NCBI RefSeq assembly: GCF_946479975.1
Contig: NZ_CAMLIX010000008.1
Coordinates: 1 to 47,954, forward strand
Reading direction: 5' to 3'
DNA length: 47,954 bases
Source: an uncultured Flavobacterium sp.
Lineage (GTDB): Bacteria; Bacteroidota; Bacteroidia; Flavobacteriales; Flavobacteriaceae
The translations under genes were made by a program, and so were the position numbers. The notes beneath the pieces were generated by a model. That model was not told where the DNA came from and did not search any database. It was given only the letters and a program-made list of their open reading frames with translations. This document shows, one piece after another, positions 7,584 through 15,778 of the stretch. The first letter of the stretch is position 1. The number at the start of each line of letters is the position of its first letter.

Positions 7584-8549
7584 TTATTGAACTCGAAATT
7601 TCTCTCTATATTCAATTGGTTTCATTCCAACCATTTTGTAAAATACTTTTCTAAACGCTTTTGGATCGTTGTAACCTGTTTTTTCGATGATTTCTGAAAT
7701 CGAAAGCTGTGTTTGTTCCAAATATTTCTTCGAACTTTCAACTCTAATATTTTGCAGATATTCAATTGGCGGAATTCCTGTCACTTGTTTAAATCGGCGT
7801 GTCATGTTTCTGGCGCTTGTTGGGATGTCTTTGGTAATTTCTTCCAATTTTTCGATAGAATGATACTGACTTTCAATTTTGTGCTGCAACATAGCGACCA
7901 AAGAATCATTGTGTAAATGGTTGGGCCTGAAAGTGCTAAAATAACTTTGCTTGTACCGATTTAAGTCGATAGAAAAGATTTTGGCAATATTGACGGCCAT
8001 TTCGTTGCCGCAGAATTTCTGAACCAAAAGAATCAATAAATGAAAAGTAGAGGTCGATCCGCCACTGGTGTACAAACTTCCGTCTGCCGTCAAGGTTTCT
8101 TCGGGTTTTAATTTTACCATTGGGAATGCTTTTGTAAAAGCGCTGCAAGCATCAACATGCGTTGTGGCTAATTTTTCGTTTAATAAACCAGAAGCTGCAA
8201 ACAAAAAAGCGCCGGTACAAAAACTAGCCAATTCGGCTCCAGCTTGATGTTGTTTTTGTAACCACGGAATGAAATTTCTATTCTTTTTAATCATTTCACT
8301 CATATCATCCGTCGTAAAAGCAGGAATTAAAATGAGGTCCAATACAATATCAGAAGATTCAATTTCGTTTGATGTATAACCAAAAATATTTCCCTGATCC
8401 GACTGTTCTTTAGATTGAAAAATCATGATTTCGAATGGTTTTTTAGTTCCCGAACTCAATTTATTGGTCGTTTCAAACACTTCTAAAATTGCTGCAATGC
8501 TCAATAGCTTGTAGTCGTGAGGCACGATTATTCCTAATTTCTTACTCAT
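7584..8549 (-). CDS. GlxA-family transcriptional regulator (DJ-1/PfpI plus AraC domains)
   Basis: A 321-residue regulator with an N-terminal DJ-1/PfpI-like domain (about 4-180), including the nucleophile-elbow-like SFCTGAF with Cys111, and a C-terminal AraC-type double helix-turn-helix (about 222-320) ending in the TGYNDPKAFRKVF signature. The frame is open to an ATG at 8585, but the -7 box TATTTTTG occupies 8590-8583, so that ATG lies in the promoter. I place the start at 8549, giving the usual MSKKLGIIVP beginning and a leader of about 27 bases. It is divergent from the VOC/SRPBCC cassette and is the obvious candidate to control it. The ligand is unknown. Confidence 0.9.
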   Translation of the reverse strand: MSKKLGIIVPHDYKLLSIAAILEVFETTNKLSSGTKKPFEIMIFQSKEQSDQGNIFGYTSNEIESSDIVLDLILIPAFTTDDMSEMIKKNRNFIPWLQKQHQAGAELASFCTGAFLFAASGLLNEKLATTHVDACSAFTKAFPMVKLKPEETLTADGSLYTSGGSTSTFHLLILLVQKFCGNEMAVNIAKIFSIDLNRYKQSYFSTFRPNHLHNDSLVAMLQHKIESQYHSIEKLEEITKDIPTSARNMTRRFKQVTGIPPIEYLQNIRVESSKKYLEQTQLSISEIIEKTGYNDPKAFRKVFYKMVGMKPIEYREKFRVQ

Positions 8550-8582
8550 GATTCTGATTGTTTTTGAAATTTCACATCTATA

Positions 8583-8590
8583 CAAAAATA
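8583..8590 (-). promoter_or_regulatory. -7 box of the GlxA-type regulator gene
   Basis: TATTTTTG on the minus strand matches TAnnTTTG and decides the translation start of the regulator at 8549. An inverted repeat upstream, TTAAATGCC (8602-8610) and GGCATTTTAA (8630-8639), is a candidate binding site in the divergent region. Confidence 0.55.
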
Positions 8591-8655
8591 GACATTTTGT
8601 CTTAAATGCCCCTAAAAATGACTTTTAATGGCATTTTAAACTAGTCTTAAAAAAT

Positions 8656-8663
8656 TAAATTTG
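8656..8663 (+). promoter_or_regulatory. Probable -7 box of the VOC/SRPBCC cassette
   Basis: TAAATTTG lies 28 bases before the ATG of the first VOC gene. No TTG is found at -33, which would fit dependence on an activator. Confidence 0.4.
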
Positions 8664-8691
8664 CTTTAAATAATTTGTAATTTTATAAACC

Positions 8692-9114
8692 ATGGAGACA
8701 AAAATTTTCTTAAATCTTGCCGTAAAAGATTTAAATAAAGCAATATTCTTTTTTAATGAATTAGGTTTTCCTACCAATCCTAAATTTACAAATGAAAAAG
8801 GTGCATGTATTGTTATTGACGAAAATATCTTTCTGATGATTTTGGTCGAAGAGTTTTATAAAACCTTTACCCCAAAACAAATTTGTGATACGAAAACGAC
8901 CAGCGAAGTTATTATTTCAATTTCTCTCGATTCTCGTGAGCAGGTAGATGAAATGATTGAGAAAGCTGTAAAAGCTGGTGGAACAGATTATATTCCGGCA
9001 AAAGATTATGGATGGATGTTTCAGAGAACTTTTCTTGATCCAGACGGACACCATTGGGAAGTTTTTTATATGGATGAAAGTCAGATTCCGAGTGAAATGC
9101 CAAATGAAATGTAA
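8692..9114 (+). CDS. VOC-superfamily (glyoxalase/bleomycin-resistance-like) protein
   Basis: A 140-residue single-domain vicinal-oxygen-chelate protein. It opens with the strand FLNLAVKDLNKAIFFFNELG and ends with the typical LDPDGHHWEVFYMD, where His and Glu are candidate metal ligands. It is a close relative of the protein encoded at 9675 (same DTKTTSEV and AGGT segments). Members include glyoxalase I, dioxygenases and fosfomycin or bleomycin resistance proteins; the sequence does not say which reaction applies. It is the first gene of a five-gene run. Confidence 0.9.
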   Translation: METKIFLNLAVKDLNKAIFFFNELGFPTNPKFTNEKGACIVIDENIFLMILVEEFYKTFTPKQICDTKTTSEVIISISLDSREQVDEMIEKAVKAGGTDYIPAKDYGWMFQRTFLDPDGHHWEVFYMDESQIPSEMPNEM

Positions 9115-9148
9115 TTCAACAAAGTGATAACATATTAAAATATATAAA

Positions 9149-9553
9149 ATGATAACAATTAAGAATACGGTTAATGCATCTCTAGAAAAAGTGTGGAATT
9201 TTTGGAACACTCCAGAACATATTACAAAATGGAGTTTTGCATCGCCAGATTGGCACACGCCTTATGCAGAAGCTGATTTACGAGAAGGAGGAAAATTTAA
9301 ATCGACTATGGCTGCAAAAGACGGAAGCATGAGTTTTGATTTTGAAGGCGAATTTACTTTGGTAAAACCAAATGAAGCGCTTTCATATGTTATCGCAGAC
9401 GGAAGAAAGGTTGAAATTACTTTTACAGAAACGGCAAAAGGAGTAGAAATCATCGAAGGTTTTGATCCAGAAACTCAAAATCCAGAGGAAATGCAAAAAG
9501 CAGGCTGGCAGGCAATTTTGGATAATTTTAAAAATTACGTGGAGGCTAATTAA
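9149..9553 (+). CDS. SRPBCC / AHSA1-type ligand-binding protein (first)
   Basis: A 134-residue START-like protein of the AHSA1 (activator of Hsp90 ATPase homologue 1-like) family. It starts with the typical ITIKNTVNASLEKVWNFWNT and has the WSFASPDWHTP and GGKFKSTM strands and a C-terminal helix (GWQAILDNFKNYVE). Such proteins form a hydrophobic cavity; ligands are mostly unknown, and bacterial members are often linked to ArsR or AraC regulators. It lies 34 bases after the VOC gene and is presumably cotranscribed. The octamer array at 9558 starts four bases after its stop. Confidence 0.88.
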   Translation: MITIKNTVNASLEKVWNFWNTPEHITKWSFASPDWHTPYAEADLREGGKFKSTMAAKDGSMSFDFEGEFTLVKPNEALSYVIADGRKVEITFTETAKGVEIIEGFDPETQNPEEMQKAGWQAILDNFKNYVEAN

Positions 9554-9557
9554 GGTT

Positions 9558-9589
9558 CAAAGTTACAAAGGGACAAAGCCTGAAAGATT
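9558..9589 (+). repeat. Octamer-periodic array (CAAAGNNN units)
   Basis: Consecutive 8-base units: CAAAGTTA, CAAAGGGA, CAAAGCCT, then GAAAGATT. The phase is exact. It lies in the 121-base gap between the first SRPBCC gene and the second VOC gene. Confidence 0.6.
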
Positions 9590-9674
9590 TACATACTTAA
9601 ATTAACTTATATCACTTATATGGTTTAAAAAAGAAAAAAAAACTAAATATCTAACCCAACAAAAAAAACAAAAA

Positions 9675-10085
9675 ATGACAAAACAAATATGGTTGAATCT
9701 TCCTGTAAAGGATGTGGCAAAAGCGAAAGACTTTTTCTGGAAAATAGGTTTTTCGTTTAATGAACAGCATGACACGCCAAGTTCGACGTGCATGGTTGTA
9801 GGTGAAGGACATTTTGTGGTAATGCTTTTTGAAGAAATGCTGTTTTCCAGTTTTTCTCAAAATGCACTTACAGATACGAAATCAAGCTCTGAAGTGCTGA
9901 TTTCGATCGACGCAGAAAATAGAGAAGAAGTAGACGAGTTAGCTAAAAAAGTGGAGGAAGCCGGCGGAACTGTTTTTGCGCCTCCTGCAGAAAGTCAGGG
10001 CTGGATGTACGGCTTTGGTTTTGCCGATTTGGACGGTCATCGTTGGAATGTTTTATATATGGACTTTAGTAAATTACCAAGTTGA
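9675..10085 (+). CDS. VOC-superfamily protein, paralogue of the first
   Basis: 136 residues, beginning WLNLPVKDVAKAKDFFWKIG and ending FADLDGHRWNVLYMD, with the DTKSSSEV segment also found in the 8692 product. The pair probably arose by duplication of a VOC-SRPBCC unit. The stop at 10083-10085 is one base from the ATG of the next SRPBCC gene (10087), so the two are translationally coupled. Substrate unknown. Confidence 0.9.
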   Translation: MTKQIWLNLPVKDVAKAKDFFWKIGFSFNEQHDTPSSTCMVVGEGHFVVMLFEEMLFSSFSQNALTDTKSSSEVLISIDAENREEVDELAKKVEEAGGTVFAPPAESQGWMYGFGFADLDGHRWNVLYMDFSKLPS

Positions 10086-10086
10086 G

Positions 10087-10524
10087 ATGGAAAAATTAGT
10101 ATTTAATATCGATATAAAGGCTTCAAAAGAAAAGATTTGGAAAGTCTTATGGGACGACGAAACCTACAGAAAATGGACAACCGCTTTTTGTGAAGGAAGT
10201 TATGCGGAGTCGAATTGGAATGAAGGAGATAAAATTTATTTTTTAGGTCCTGGAGGAACAGGAATGAATAGTTTAATTGAAACTAAAATTCCGAATGAAT
10301 ATATGGCATTTAAGCATATGGGCGAGGTTAAAGATTTTAAAGAAGTGCCGCCAAATGAAGAAACAGATAGCTGGAGCGGTTCTATGGAAACCTACCGTTT
10401 GACTCAAAAAGACGATATAGTTAATCTTCAGACAGAGGTTGACGTAATCGAAAAACATATCGATTATTTTAAAGATGCTTTTCCAAAAGCGATGGAAGCA
10501 ATCAAAAAGCTGTCTGAGGAATAG
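10087..10524 (+). CDS. SRPBCC / AHSA1-type ligand-binding protein (second)
   Basis: 145 residues, starting MEKLVFNIDIKASKEKIWKV. The frame is open upstream into the VOC gene, but residues before this Met would be an out-of-frame reading of that gene and the family begins here, so I choose 10087. The GDKIYFLGPGGTGM segment and the C-terminal helix DYFKDAFPKAMEAIKKL fit a START-like fold. It is more divergent from the first SRPBCC protein than the two VOC proteins are from each other. Ligand unknown. Confidence 0.88.
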   Translation: MEKLVFNIDIKASKEKIWKVLWDDETYRKWTTAFCEGSYAESNWNEGDKIYFLGPGGTGMNSLIETKIPNEYMAFKHMGEVKDFKEVPPNEETDSWSGSMETYRLTQKDDIVNLQTEVDVIEKHIDYFKDAFPKAMEAIKKLSEE

Positions 10525-10575
10525 GGAAGATAGAAAGGAATTAAAAATTTATAACTAACAATTAACAATAAAAAA

Positions 10576-11010
10576 ATGGCAGCAGTAAATCCTTATTTAA
10601 TGTTTAACGGAGCTTGCGAAGAAGCATTCTTGTTTTACAAATCAGTTTTTGGTGGAGAATTTCCATACATTGGAAAATATAAAGATGCTCCGGCAGAAGA
10701 AGGAGAAGTACTTTCTGAAGAAGCTTTAAACCGCGTAATGCACGTTTCGCTTCCAATTGGAAATACTATTTTAATGGGAAGCGACAGTCATCCAAGATAT
10801 GGCGACGTAGGTTTTGGAGATAATTTTATGGTTTCCATCAATACAGAAAGCAAAGAAGAAGCAGACAAAATCTTCAACGGACTTTCGGCTGGAGGAAAAG
10901 TCGAAATGCCTATGAATGATACTTTCTGGGGTTCTTATTTCGGAATGTTCAAAGATAAGTTTGGCATCAACTGGATGGTGAATTTTGATAAAAACGAACC
11001 AATGAAATAA
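10576..11010 (+). CDS. PhnB-like VOC protein
   Basis: 144 residues, beginning AAVNPYLMFNGACEEAFLFY and ending FGINWMVNFDKNEP, which is the PhnB / '3-demethylubiquinone methyltransferase-like' branch of the VOC superfamily. The methyltransferase label is an old annotation and is not supported by any SAM motif here. It is the last gene of the cassette, 51 bases after the second SRPBCC gene, and is followed by a terminator at 11061. Confidence 0.9.
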   Translation: MAAVNPYLMFNGACEEAFLFYKSVFGGEFPYIGKYKDAPAEEGEVLSEEALNRVMHVSLPIGNTILMGSDSHPRYGDVGFGDNFMVSINTESKEEADKIFNGLSAGGKVEMPMNDTFWGSYFGMFKDKFGINWMVNFDKNEPMK

Positions 11011-11060
11011 TCGAAAAGTTACGTTATTTTAATAGCGAAACATAATTGTTAAATTACTCG

Positions 11061-11090
11061 AAAAAGCACATATAAATGTGCTTTTTCTTT
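11061..11090 (+). terminator. Terminator after the VOC/SRPBCC cassette
   Basis: A perfect 11-base stem AAAAAGCACAT / ATGTGCTTTTT (11061-11071 and 11076-11086) with a four-base loop is followed by CTTT. Confidence 0.85.
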
Positions 11091-11166
11091 TCAAAAAAAC
11101 AAAGATTATTCTTTTTTATAAACAATAGATTGCCGATTTTTGTCGCTTCAAATTCAAGAAAGAAAA

Positions 11167-12396
11167 ATGGCAGCAGAAGATAAAGAAATAATTTTATTAA
11201 AAGTTTCAGGACACGATAAAATTGGGGTTACAGCAGGTTTAACAGCTGTTTTGGCAACTTACGATGCCAATATTTTAGATATTGGTCAAGCCGATATTCA
11301 CGATACACTTTCTTTAGGAATTTTATTCGAAATTGCCGCTGGTTCTTCTTCAGCACCAGTTTTAAAAGATTTATTGTTCAAAGCCTATGAACTAGAAATC
11401 AAAGTAAAATTTATTCCGATTTCTATAGAAGATTACGAAACATGGGTAAAATCACAATCTAAACAACGTTATATCATTAATATTTTGGGCGAAAAACTGG
11501 CAGCTTCTCAATTGGCAGCAGTTACCAAAATCATGTCAGATCAAAACCTAAATATCGATTCTATCATAAGATTAACAGGACGAACTTCAATTGTAGAGAA
11601 AGAACAATATCCACGTTCTTGTATACAATTGTCAGTTACTGGCGAAATTGTAAACAAGATCATCATGACGGCAAGTTTTATGGAAATTTCCAGAACACTT
11701 AACGTTGATATTTCTTTCCAAGAAGATAATATTTACAGAAGAAACCGTCGTTTGGTTTGCTTCGATATGGATTCTACTTTAATTCAAACCGAAGTAATCG
11801 ACGAATTGGCAGAACTTAATGGAGTAGGAGAGCAAGTGCGTGCCATTACAGAATCGGCTATGAATGGCGAAATTGATTTCAACGAAAGTTTCAAACAGCG
11901 TATGGCACTTTTAGAAGGACTTAGCGAAGAAGTTTTGCAAAATGTAGCCATCAATTTGCCCATTACACAAGGCGCACATCGTTTAATGAAAGCCTTAAAA
12001 TATTACGGTTACAAAACTGCAATTCTTTCTGGAGGATTTACCTATTTTGGAGAATATCTTCAAAAAGAATTAGGAATCGATTACGTTCACGCCAATCAGC
12101 TAGAAATTAAAGACGGTAAACTAACAGGAAAATATATTGGCGATATAGTTGATGGACAAAAGAAAGCCGAACATCTAAAAGCAATCGCCGAAAAAGAAGG
12201 AATTCATATCAATCAAACCATCGCAGTTGGAGACGGAGCAAACGATTTACCAATGCTAAATTTAGCAGGTTTAGGAATCGCCTTCCACGCCAAACCAAAA
12301 GTAAAAGAAAGCGCTTCAACATCCATTTCAAGCTTAGGTCTTGATGGCGTTTTATATCTTTTAGGATATCATGATAGATATATTGATATGATGTAA
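11167..12396 (+). CDS. serB: Phosphoserine phosphatase
   Basis: Final step of serine synthesis: O-phospho-L-serine to L-serine. The 409-residue protein has two N-terminal ACT-like regions (about 5-85 and 100-185; KVSGHDKIGVTAGL opens the first) and a C-terminal HAD phosphatase with DMDST at 200-204 (nucleophile Asp200, acid Asp202) and the loop GDGANDLPML near the end. A TTG at 11140 is in frame nine codons upstream, but GATTTTTG at 11135-11142 (one mismatch to the -7 box) places that TTG in the promoter, so I choose ATG 11167. ACT domains often bind serine or other amino acids for feedback control. Confidence 0.95.
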   Translation: MAAEDKEIILLKVSGHDKIGVTAGLTAVLATYDANILDIGQADIHDTLSLGILFEIAAGSSSAPVLKDLLFKAYELEIKVKFIPISIEDYETWVKSQSKQRYIINILGEKLAASQLAAVTKIMSDQNLNIDSIIRLTGRTSIVEKEQYPRSCIQLSVTGEIVNKIIMTASFMEISRTLNVDISFQEDNIYRRNRRLVCFDMDSTLIQTEVIDELAELNGVGEQVRAITESAMNGEIDFNESFKQRMALLEGLSEEVLQNVAINLPITQGAHRLMKALKYYGYKTAILSGGFTYFGEYLQKELGIDYVHANQLEIKDGKLTGKYIGDIVDGQKKAEHLKAIAEKEGIHINQTIAVGDGANDLPMLNLAGLGIAFHAKPKVKESASTSISSLGLDGVLYLLGYHDRYIDMM

Positions 12397-12402
12397 TTTT
12401 TT

Positions 12403-12430
12403 GTCACCCTGAGCGAAGTCGAAGGGCTAA
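12403..12430 (+). repeat. Short interspersed repeat (CACCCTGAGCGAAGTCGAAG)
   Basis: A GC-rich motif in an AT-rich gap, placed just after serB. I recognise the string as one that recurs in many bacterial genomes' intergenic regions. It has no ORF and runs directly into the next repeat element. Confidence 0.5.
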
Positions 12431-12439
12431 CCCCAATCT

Positions 12440-12540
12440 TGTCATCCCGAGGAATGAGGGATCTTCGCAAGAAACTCCGCAACATGAAACCAATCTTTGT
12501 AGAGTTTCTCGTGTGATTTCTCCCTTCGTTCGAAATGACA
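12440..12540. repeat. GTCATCCCGAGGAA-type palindromic repeat
   Basis: The left arm starts TGTCATCCCGAGGAATGAGG, and the right arm, read in reverse complement, starts TGTCATTTCGAACGAAGGGA. The two form a long imperfect hairpin, ending in GAAACTC and GAGTTTC. Part of the same left arm recurs at 12599-12646, and a cleaner member of the class is at 41927-42028. Non-coding; possibly a MITE-like or REP-like element. Confidence 0.65.
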
Positions 12541-12598
12541 TACAGAATGTAATTGTTAGATATATTTAAATCATTTATCATAATTGTTGTCCGCAATC

Positions 12599-12646
12599 TT
12601 GTCATCCCGAGGAACGAGGGATCTCCGCAAGTAGCTCCACAATGAA
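12599..12646 (+). repeat. Partial copy of the GTCATCCCGAGGAA repeat
   Basis: TGTCATCCCGAGGAACGAGG with the following ATCTCCGCAAGTAGCTCCACAA repeats the left arm of the element at 12440 without a matching right arm. It looks like a truncated copy. Confidence 0.6.
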
Positions 12647-12656
12647 AAATAAAACC

Positions 12657-12691
12657 AAAAACCTCAGTCTTTTTACAGAGCTGAGGTTTTT
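12657..12691. terminator. Bidirectional terminator between serB and the Mrr-type gene
   Basis: A perfect 11-base stem AAAAACCTCAG / CTGAGGTTTTT (12657-12667 and 12681-12691) with T-tracts on either strand, between convergent genes. Confidence 0.85.
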
Positions 12692-12710
12692 AGTTATATA
12701 AGTTTTGAGA

Positions 12711-13634
12711 TTATAATTCATCAGTCATTGAATCCCAAAAATCTGAATCCATTTTTTTAATTTCAATAGTTTGTTCTACTTGCATTCCTAATCCATAATC
12801 ATAAATATAGCTTGCTAAGTTTTTCCCATCAATTAATACGACAGTTGTATTGCCGTACAAATTTTCAACATATTCAATGGCGCCTTTAGAAAAATAGGAT
12901 GTTGTTATAAAAACACCTTTATTAGATTGTGCTACAGCTAATGCTCCGACAAATTTTTGAATTTCCTCACGTCCTATAGCAATATCAAGACGATATCTTT
13001 TAGCTTGAATATTTATTCTTCCAAAACCTAAGATATCTTCTTTTATAACACCATCAATCCCGCCATCATTAGATTTTTTAGTGACTAATCCCGAATTCTT
13101 TATTTCACCTCCATAGCCCATCTTTTGCAATAATAACACAACTAATTTCTCAAATGCAGTTGGTGTCTTGCTTAAAATTGTCGTTAGAATTTCATCATAA
13201 ATGGAGTTCCTAATATTACTAAATGATGTATACAATTTTTCTTGAGGAGTTGATCCATCATTTGTGTCGATTATTTTTATTTCAGGATTTTTGTTTACTT
13301 TTTTAGTCTTATCTCGTTTTGCAACTTCGATATCTACATAAGTGTTGATTTTTTCGGGACTTTTAAGCATTTCGAGTCCCTTGTAGTTTATTCTATAATT
13401 GCCTCTCGCTGGTTTGTCTAGAAGTCCAGCCATATTTAAATAACTCAATGCCCAAGATATGCGATCATAAAATATATGGCCATTTCCTGAAGGATACATT
13501 TCATTTTTTTCCTCATCATTTAACGAAAACTCTTTAGATAGAGGTTCGATGAAATCTTTTAATTTCATTGTTGATCCATCTGATAATAAATTTAATGCAG
13601 AGATTCTAATCTCATCATGTTTAGGTATTGGCAT
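12711..13634 (-). CDS. mrr: Mrr-type restriction endonuclease
   Basis: A 307-residue protein close in length to E. coli Mrr (about 304), with an N-terminal winged-helix Mrr_N domain (about 1-95) and a C-terminal PD-(D/E)xK endonuclease domain (about 155-285). Catalytic residues visible are Glu162 in FEKLV, Asp194 in GGIDG and Gln210-Ala-Lys212 in IQAKRY. Mrr acts alone as a modification-dependent (type IV) enzyme and cuts methylated foreign DNA. No methylase gene is near, which fits that mode. It sits beside fragments of interspersed repeats and shares a strand with the small membrane gene 57 bases upstream. It may be an acquired defence gene. Confidence 0.92.
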   Translation of the reverse strand: MPIPKHDEIRISALNLLSDGSTMKLKDFIEPLSKEFSLNDEEKNEMYPSGNGHIFYDRISWALSYLNMAGLLDKPARGNYRINYKGLEMLKSPEKINTYVDIEVAKRDKTKKVNKNPEIKIIDTNDGSTPQEKLYTSFSNIRNSIYDEILTTILSKTPTAFEKLVVLLLQKMGYGGEIKNSGLVTKKSNDGGIDGVIKEDILGFGRINIQAKRYRLDIAIGREEIQKFVGALAVAQSNKGVFITTSYFSKGAIEYVENLYGNTTVVLIDGKNLASYIYDYGLGMQVEQTIEIKKMDSDFWDSMTDEL

Positions 13635-13691
13635 ATTTTTTTAGAAATCAGTATGTTTACAAAGTTTCGTTTCTAATTTTGAAGTATTAAT

Positions 13692-13931
13692 CTATTTCCT
13701 AGATTCCAACTCTTTCTTAATCTCCTTTAAAGTATTCATATTTAAAATAAAAATAGGAAGCAAAGCAATCGGAATAACATTTGAAGCGCTAAAGCCTTTA
13801 TTCGCAACAAGAAAAATATTGAGACCAAACAAAAAAAGCAATACAACACCAAATATATAGGTAACTGTTTTGAATGATTTTTGGGTTTTGATTAATTCTT
13901 CAACAGTCATTTCGGTAAACTTCTTTTTCAT
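13692..13931 (-). CDS. Small two-helix membrane protein
   Basis: 79 residues with two hydrophobic helices (about 23-43 and 48-67), a charged N-terminal helix (EMTVEELIKTQKSF) and a basic/acidic C-terminal tail (LKEIKKELESRK). I do not recognise a family with a known function. It is 57 bases upstream of the Mrr-type gene on the same strand, so the two may be cotranscribed, but nothing in the sequence links them functionally. Confidence 0.7.
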   Translation of the reverse strand: MKKKFTEMTVEELIKTQKSFKTVTYIFGVVLLFLFGLNIFLVANKGFSASNVIPIALLPIFILNMNTLKEIKKELESRK

Positions 13932-14030
13932 TTTGGTTAGGTCGTTTATATGGTTGGTTAATTTTGCATTCGTGAAAATTTGTGAAATTACGTCGTTCTT
14001 TCGCTATCGCTCGGGTCGTGGCAAAAAAAA

Positions 14031-15539
14031 TTACATTTCCTTCAACTGCTCCAAATAATCCCTCTGATTAGAAAGCCTCGGAATCTTATGCTGACCACCC
14101 AATTTGTCTCTTTCCTTCAACCAATCATAAAACAGATTTTCTCTGGCAACATTAATCACCAGCGGATTTAAAGTCATATTATTGTAACGTTTTGCTTCGT
14201 AATCGGAATTTAAGGTTTGTAAAGTTTCATCCAAAACCTTTTGGAAAAGACCAACATCAGCAGGTTTTTTCTTGAATTCGATCATCCATTCGTGGGCACC
14301 TTTTTCTTTATCCTGCATAAAAATAGGAGCAACGGTGTAATCAATAACTTCGGTTTGTGTAACCTGACACGCTTTTGCAATGGCTTGATCGGTGTTTTCT
14401 ACCATTAATTCTTCACCAAAAACATTTATATGATGTTTCGTTCTTCCTGTAACGCGAATTCTATACGGATTCAAAGAAGTAAAACGAACCGTATCGCCAA
14501 TTAAATAACGCCACAAACCAGAATTTGTCGTAATTACAATAGCGTAATTTTTATTCAATTCAACATCGGCCAAGCGAATTACTTTTTGGTTGGTAGTTCC
14601 AAAAGTATCCATCGGAATAAATTCATAAAAAATTCCGTAATCCAGCATTAACAATAAATCACTCGAATTATTCAAATCCTGAATGGCAAAGAAACCTTCA
14701 GAAGCATTGTAGATTTCGTAATATTTAAAATCTTTACTTGGTAAAATATTCTTGTATTGTTCTTTGTAAGGAGAAAAACTTACGCCACCATGAAAGTAAA
14801 CTTCCAAATTTGGCCAAATTTCCAATAAACTTTGTTTACCAGTATTTTCTAAAACTTTATTCATTAAAACCAGCATCCAAGACGGAACTCCTGCAAAACT
14901 GGTAACATTTTCATTTTTTGTTTCGTTGATAATCGCAGCCATCTTAGTTTCCCATTCACTCATAAGTGACGTTTTACTGCTCGGTGTACTGCTAAATTCA
15001 GCCCAAATTGGCATATTTTCAATCAAAATTGCAGATAAATCTCCAAAGAAAGTATTGTTGTTTTCATAAATCTGAGAACTTCCGCCCAAGCGAAGACTTT
15101 TCCCTAAAAACAATTCAGAATCCTCATTGTTATTCAAATAAAGACATAATAAATCTTTACTTCCTTTATAATGGCAATCTTCAAGAGCTTCGTTACTTAC
15201 AGGAATAAATTTACTTTTTGCATTTGTGGTACCGCTCGATTTGGCAAACCATTTAATTGGAGTTTCCCAAAAAACGTTTTGTTCGCCTAAACGCGTTCGC
15301 TCAATAAGAGGCTGTAATTCTTCATAAGTTGAAATGGGAACTCTTTCAGTAAAAGTCTGATAGGAATTGATACTCGAGAACTCATATTGTTTACCAATAA
15401 CCGTATTTTCAGATGCCGTCAATAAATTATGTAATAATTCTTCTTGAACTTCATTTGGGTATTTTAAAAAAAGCTCTATTTGATGAATTCTCTGTTTAAG
15501 AACCCAAGAGGCAAACGAATTGATTATGGATAAAGGCAT
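14031..15539 (-). CDS. GH3-family acyl-adenylate ligase-like protein
   Basis: 502 residues matching the GH3 auxin-responsive promoter family, which in plants conjugates acyl acids to amino acids through an acyl-AMP intermediate. The adenylation-type P-loop AKSSGTTNAKSKFIP lies near 98-112, YFHGGVSFSPYK and the YNASEGFFAIQ segment are the family hallmarks, and RYLIGDTVRF plus VTGRTKHHINVFGEEL mark the C-terminal hinge region. Bacteroidota carry such proteins without known substrates; they are not evidence for auxin metabolism. The gene stands alone, divergent from DUF2797. The 238 bases upstream show no clear promoter or repeat. Confidence 0.9.
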   Translation of the reverse strand: MPLSIINSFASWVLKQRIHQIELFLKYPNEVQEELLHNLLTASENTVIGKQYEFSSINSYQTFTERVPISTYEELQPLIERTRLGEQNVFWETPIKWFAKSSGTTNAKSKFIPVSNEALEDCHYKGSKDLLCLYLNNNEDSELFLGKSLRLGGSSQIYENNNTFFGDLSAILIENMPIWAEFSSTPSSKTSLMSEWETKMAAIINETKNENVTSFAGVPSWMLVLMNKVLENTGKQSLLEIWPNLEVYFHGGVSFSPYKEQYKNILPSKDFKYYEIYNASEGFFAIQDLNNSSDLLLMLDYGIFYEFIPMDTFGTTNQKVIRLADVELNKNYAIVITTNSGLWRYLIGDTVRFTSLNPYRIRVTGRTKHHINVFGEELMVENTDQAIAKACQVTQTEVIDYTVAPIFMQDKEKGAHEWMIEFKKKPADVGLFQKVLDETLQTLNSDYEAKRYNNMTLNPLVINVARENLFYDWLKERDKLGGQHKIPRLSNQRDYLEQLKEM

Positions 15540-15778
15540 GAATTTGGTTTTAGGATTACTAATTTTAGGTTTTAAATCTCACAATCTTGGAAAACTAAAA
15601 ACTTAAAATTTGAATATCGAGCAGCAAATAGTAACTTGCCGTCATATCAAAAATAGTGTTTTTTTGTAAAAAACAATCCGATTTCTAGTAAAGATTCTTC
15701 TTTCAAGATCGAATTTTAACACTAAAAAGTTTAATTCTTTTTGATTAATCTAAAACAGCAATATAAATAAAAAGACGA

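Noticed and set aside
8550..8585. Longer start for the GlxA-type regulator
   Set aside because: The ATG at 8585 lies within the -7 box TATTTTTG, so it cannot be on the transcript from that promoter.
9976..10086. Longer start for the second SRPBCC gene
   Set aside because: The extra codons overlap the VOC gene in another frame and have no family resemblance; ATG 10087 is one base after the VOC stop.
10576..11010. 3-demethylubiquinone methyltransferase
   Set aside because: This is an old label for PhnB-like VOC proteins; the protein is too short and lacks a SAM-binding motif.
14031..15539. Auxin-conjugating pathway
   Set aside because: GH3-like proteins are common in Bacteroidota, and nothing else in the window points to auxin metabolism.
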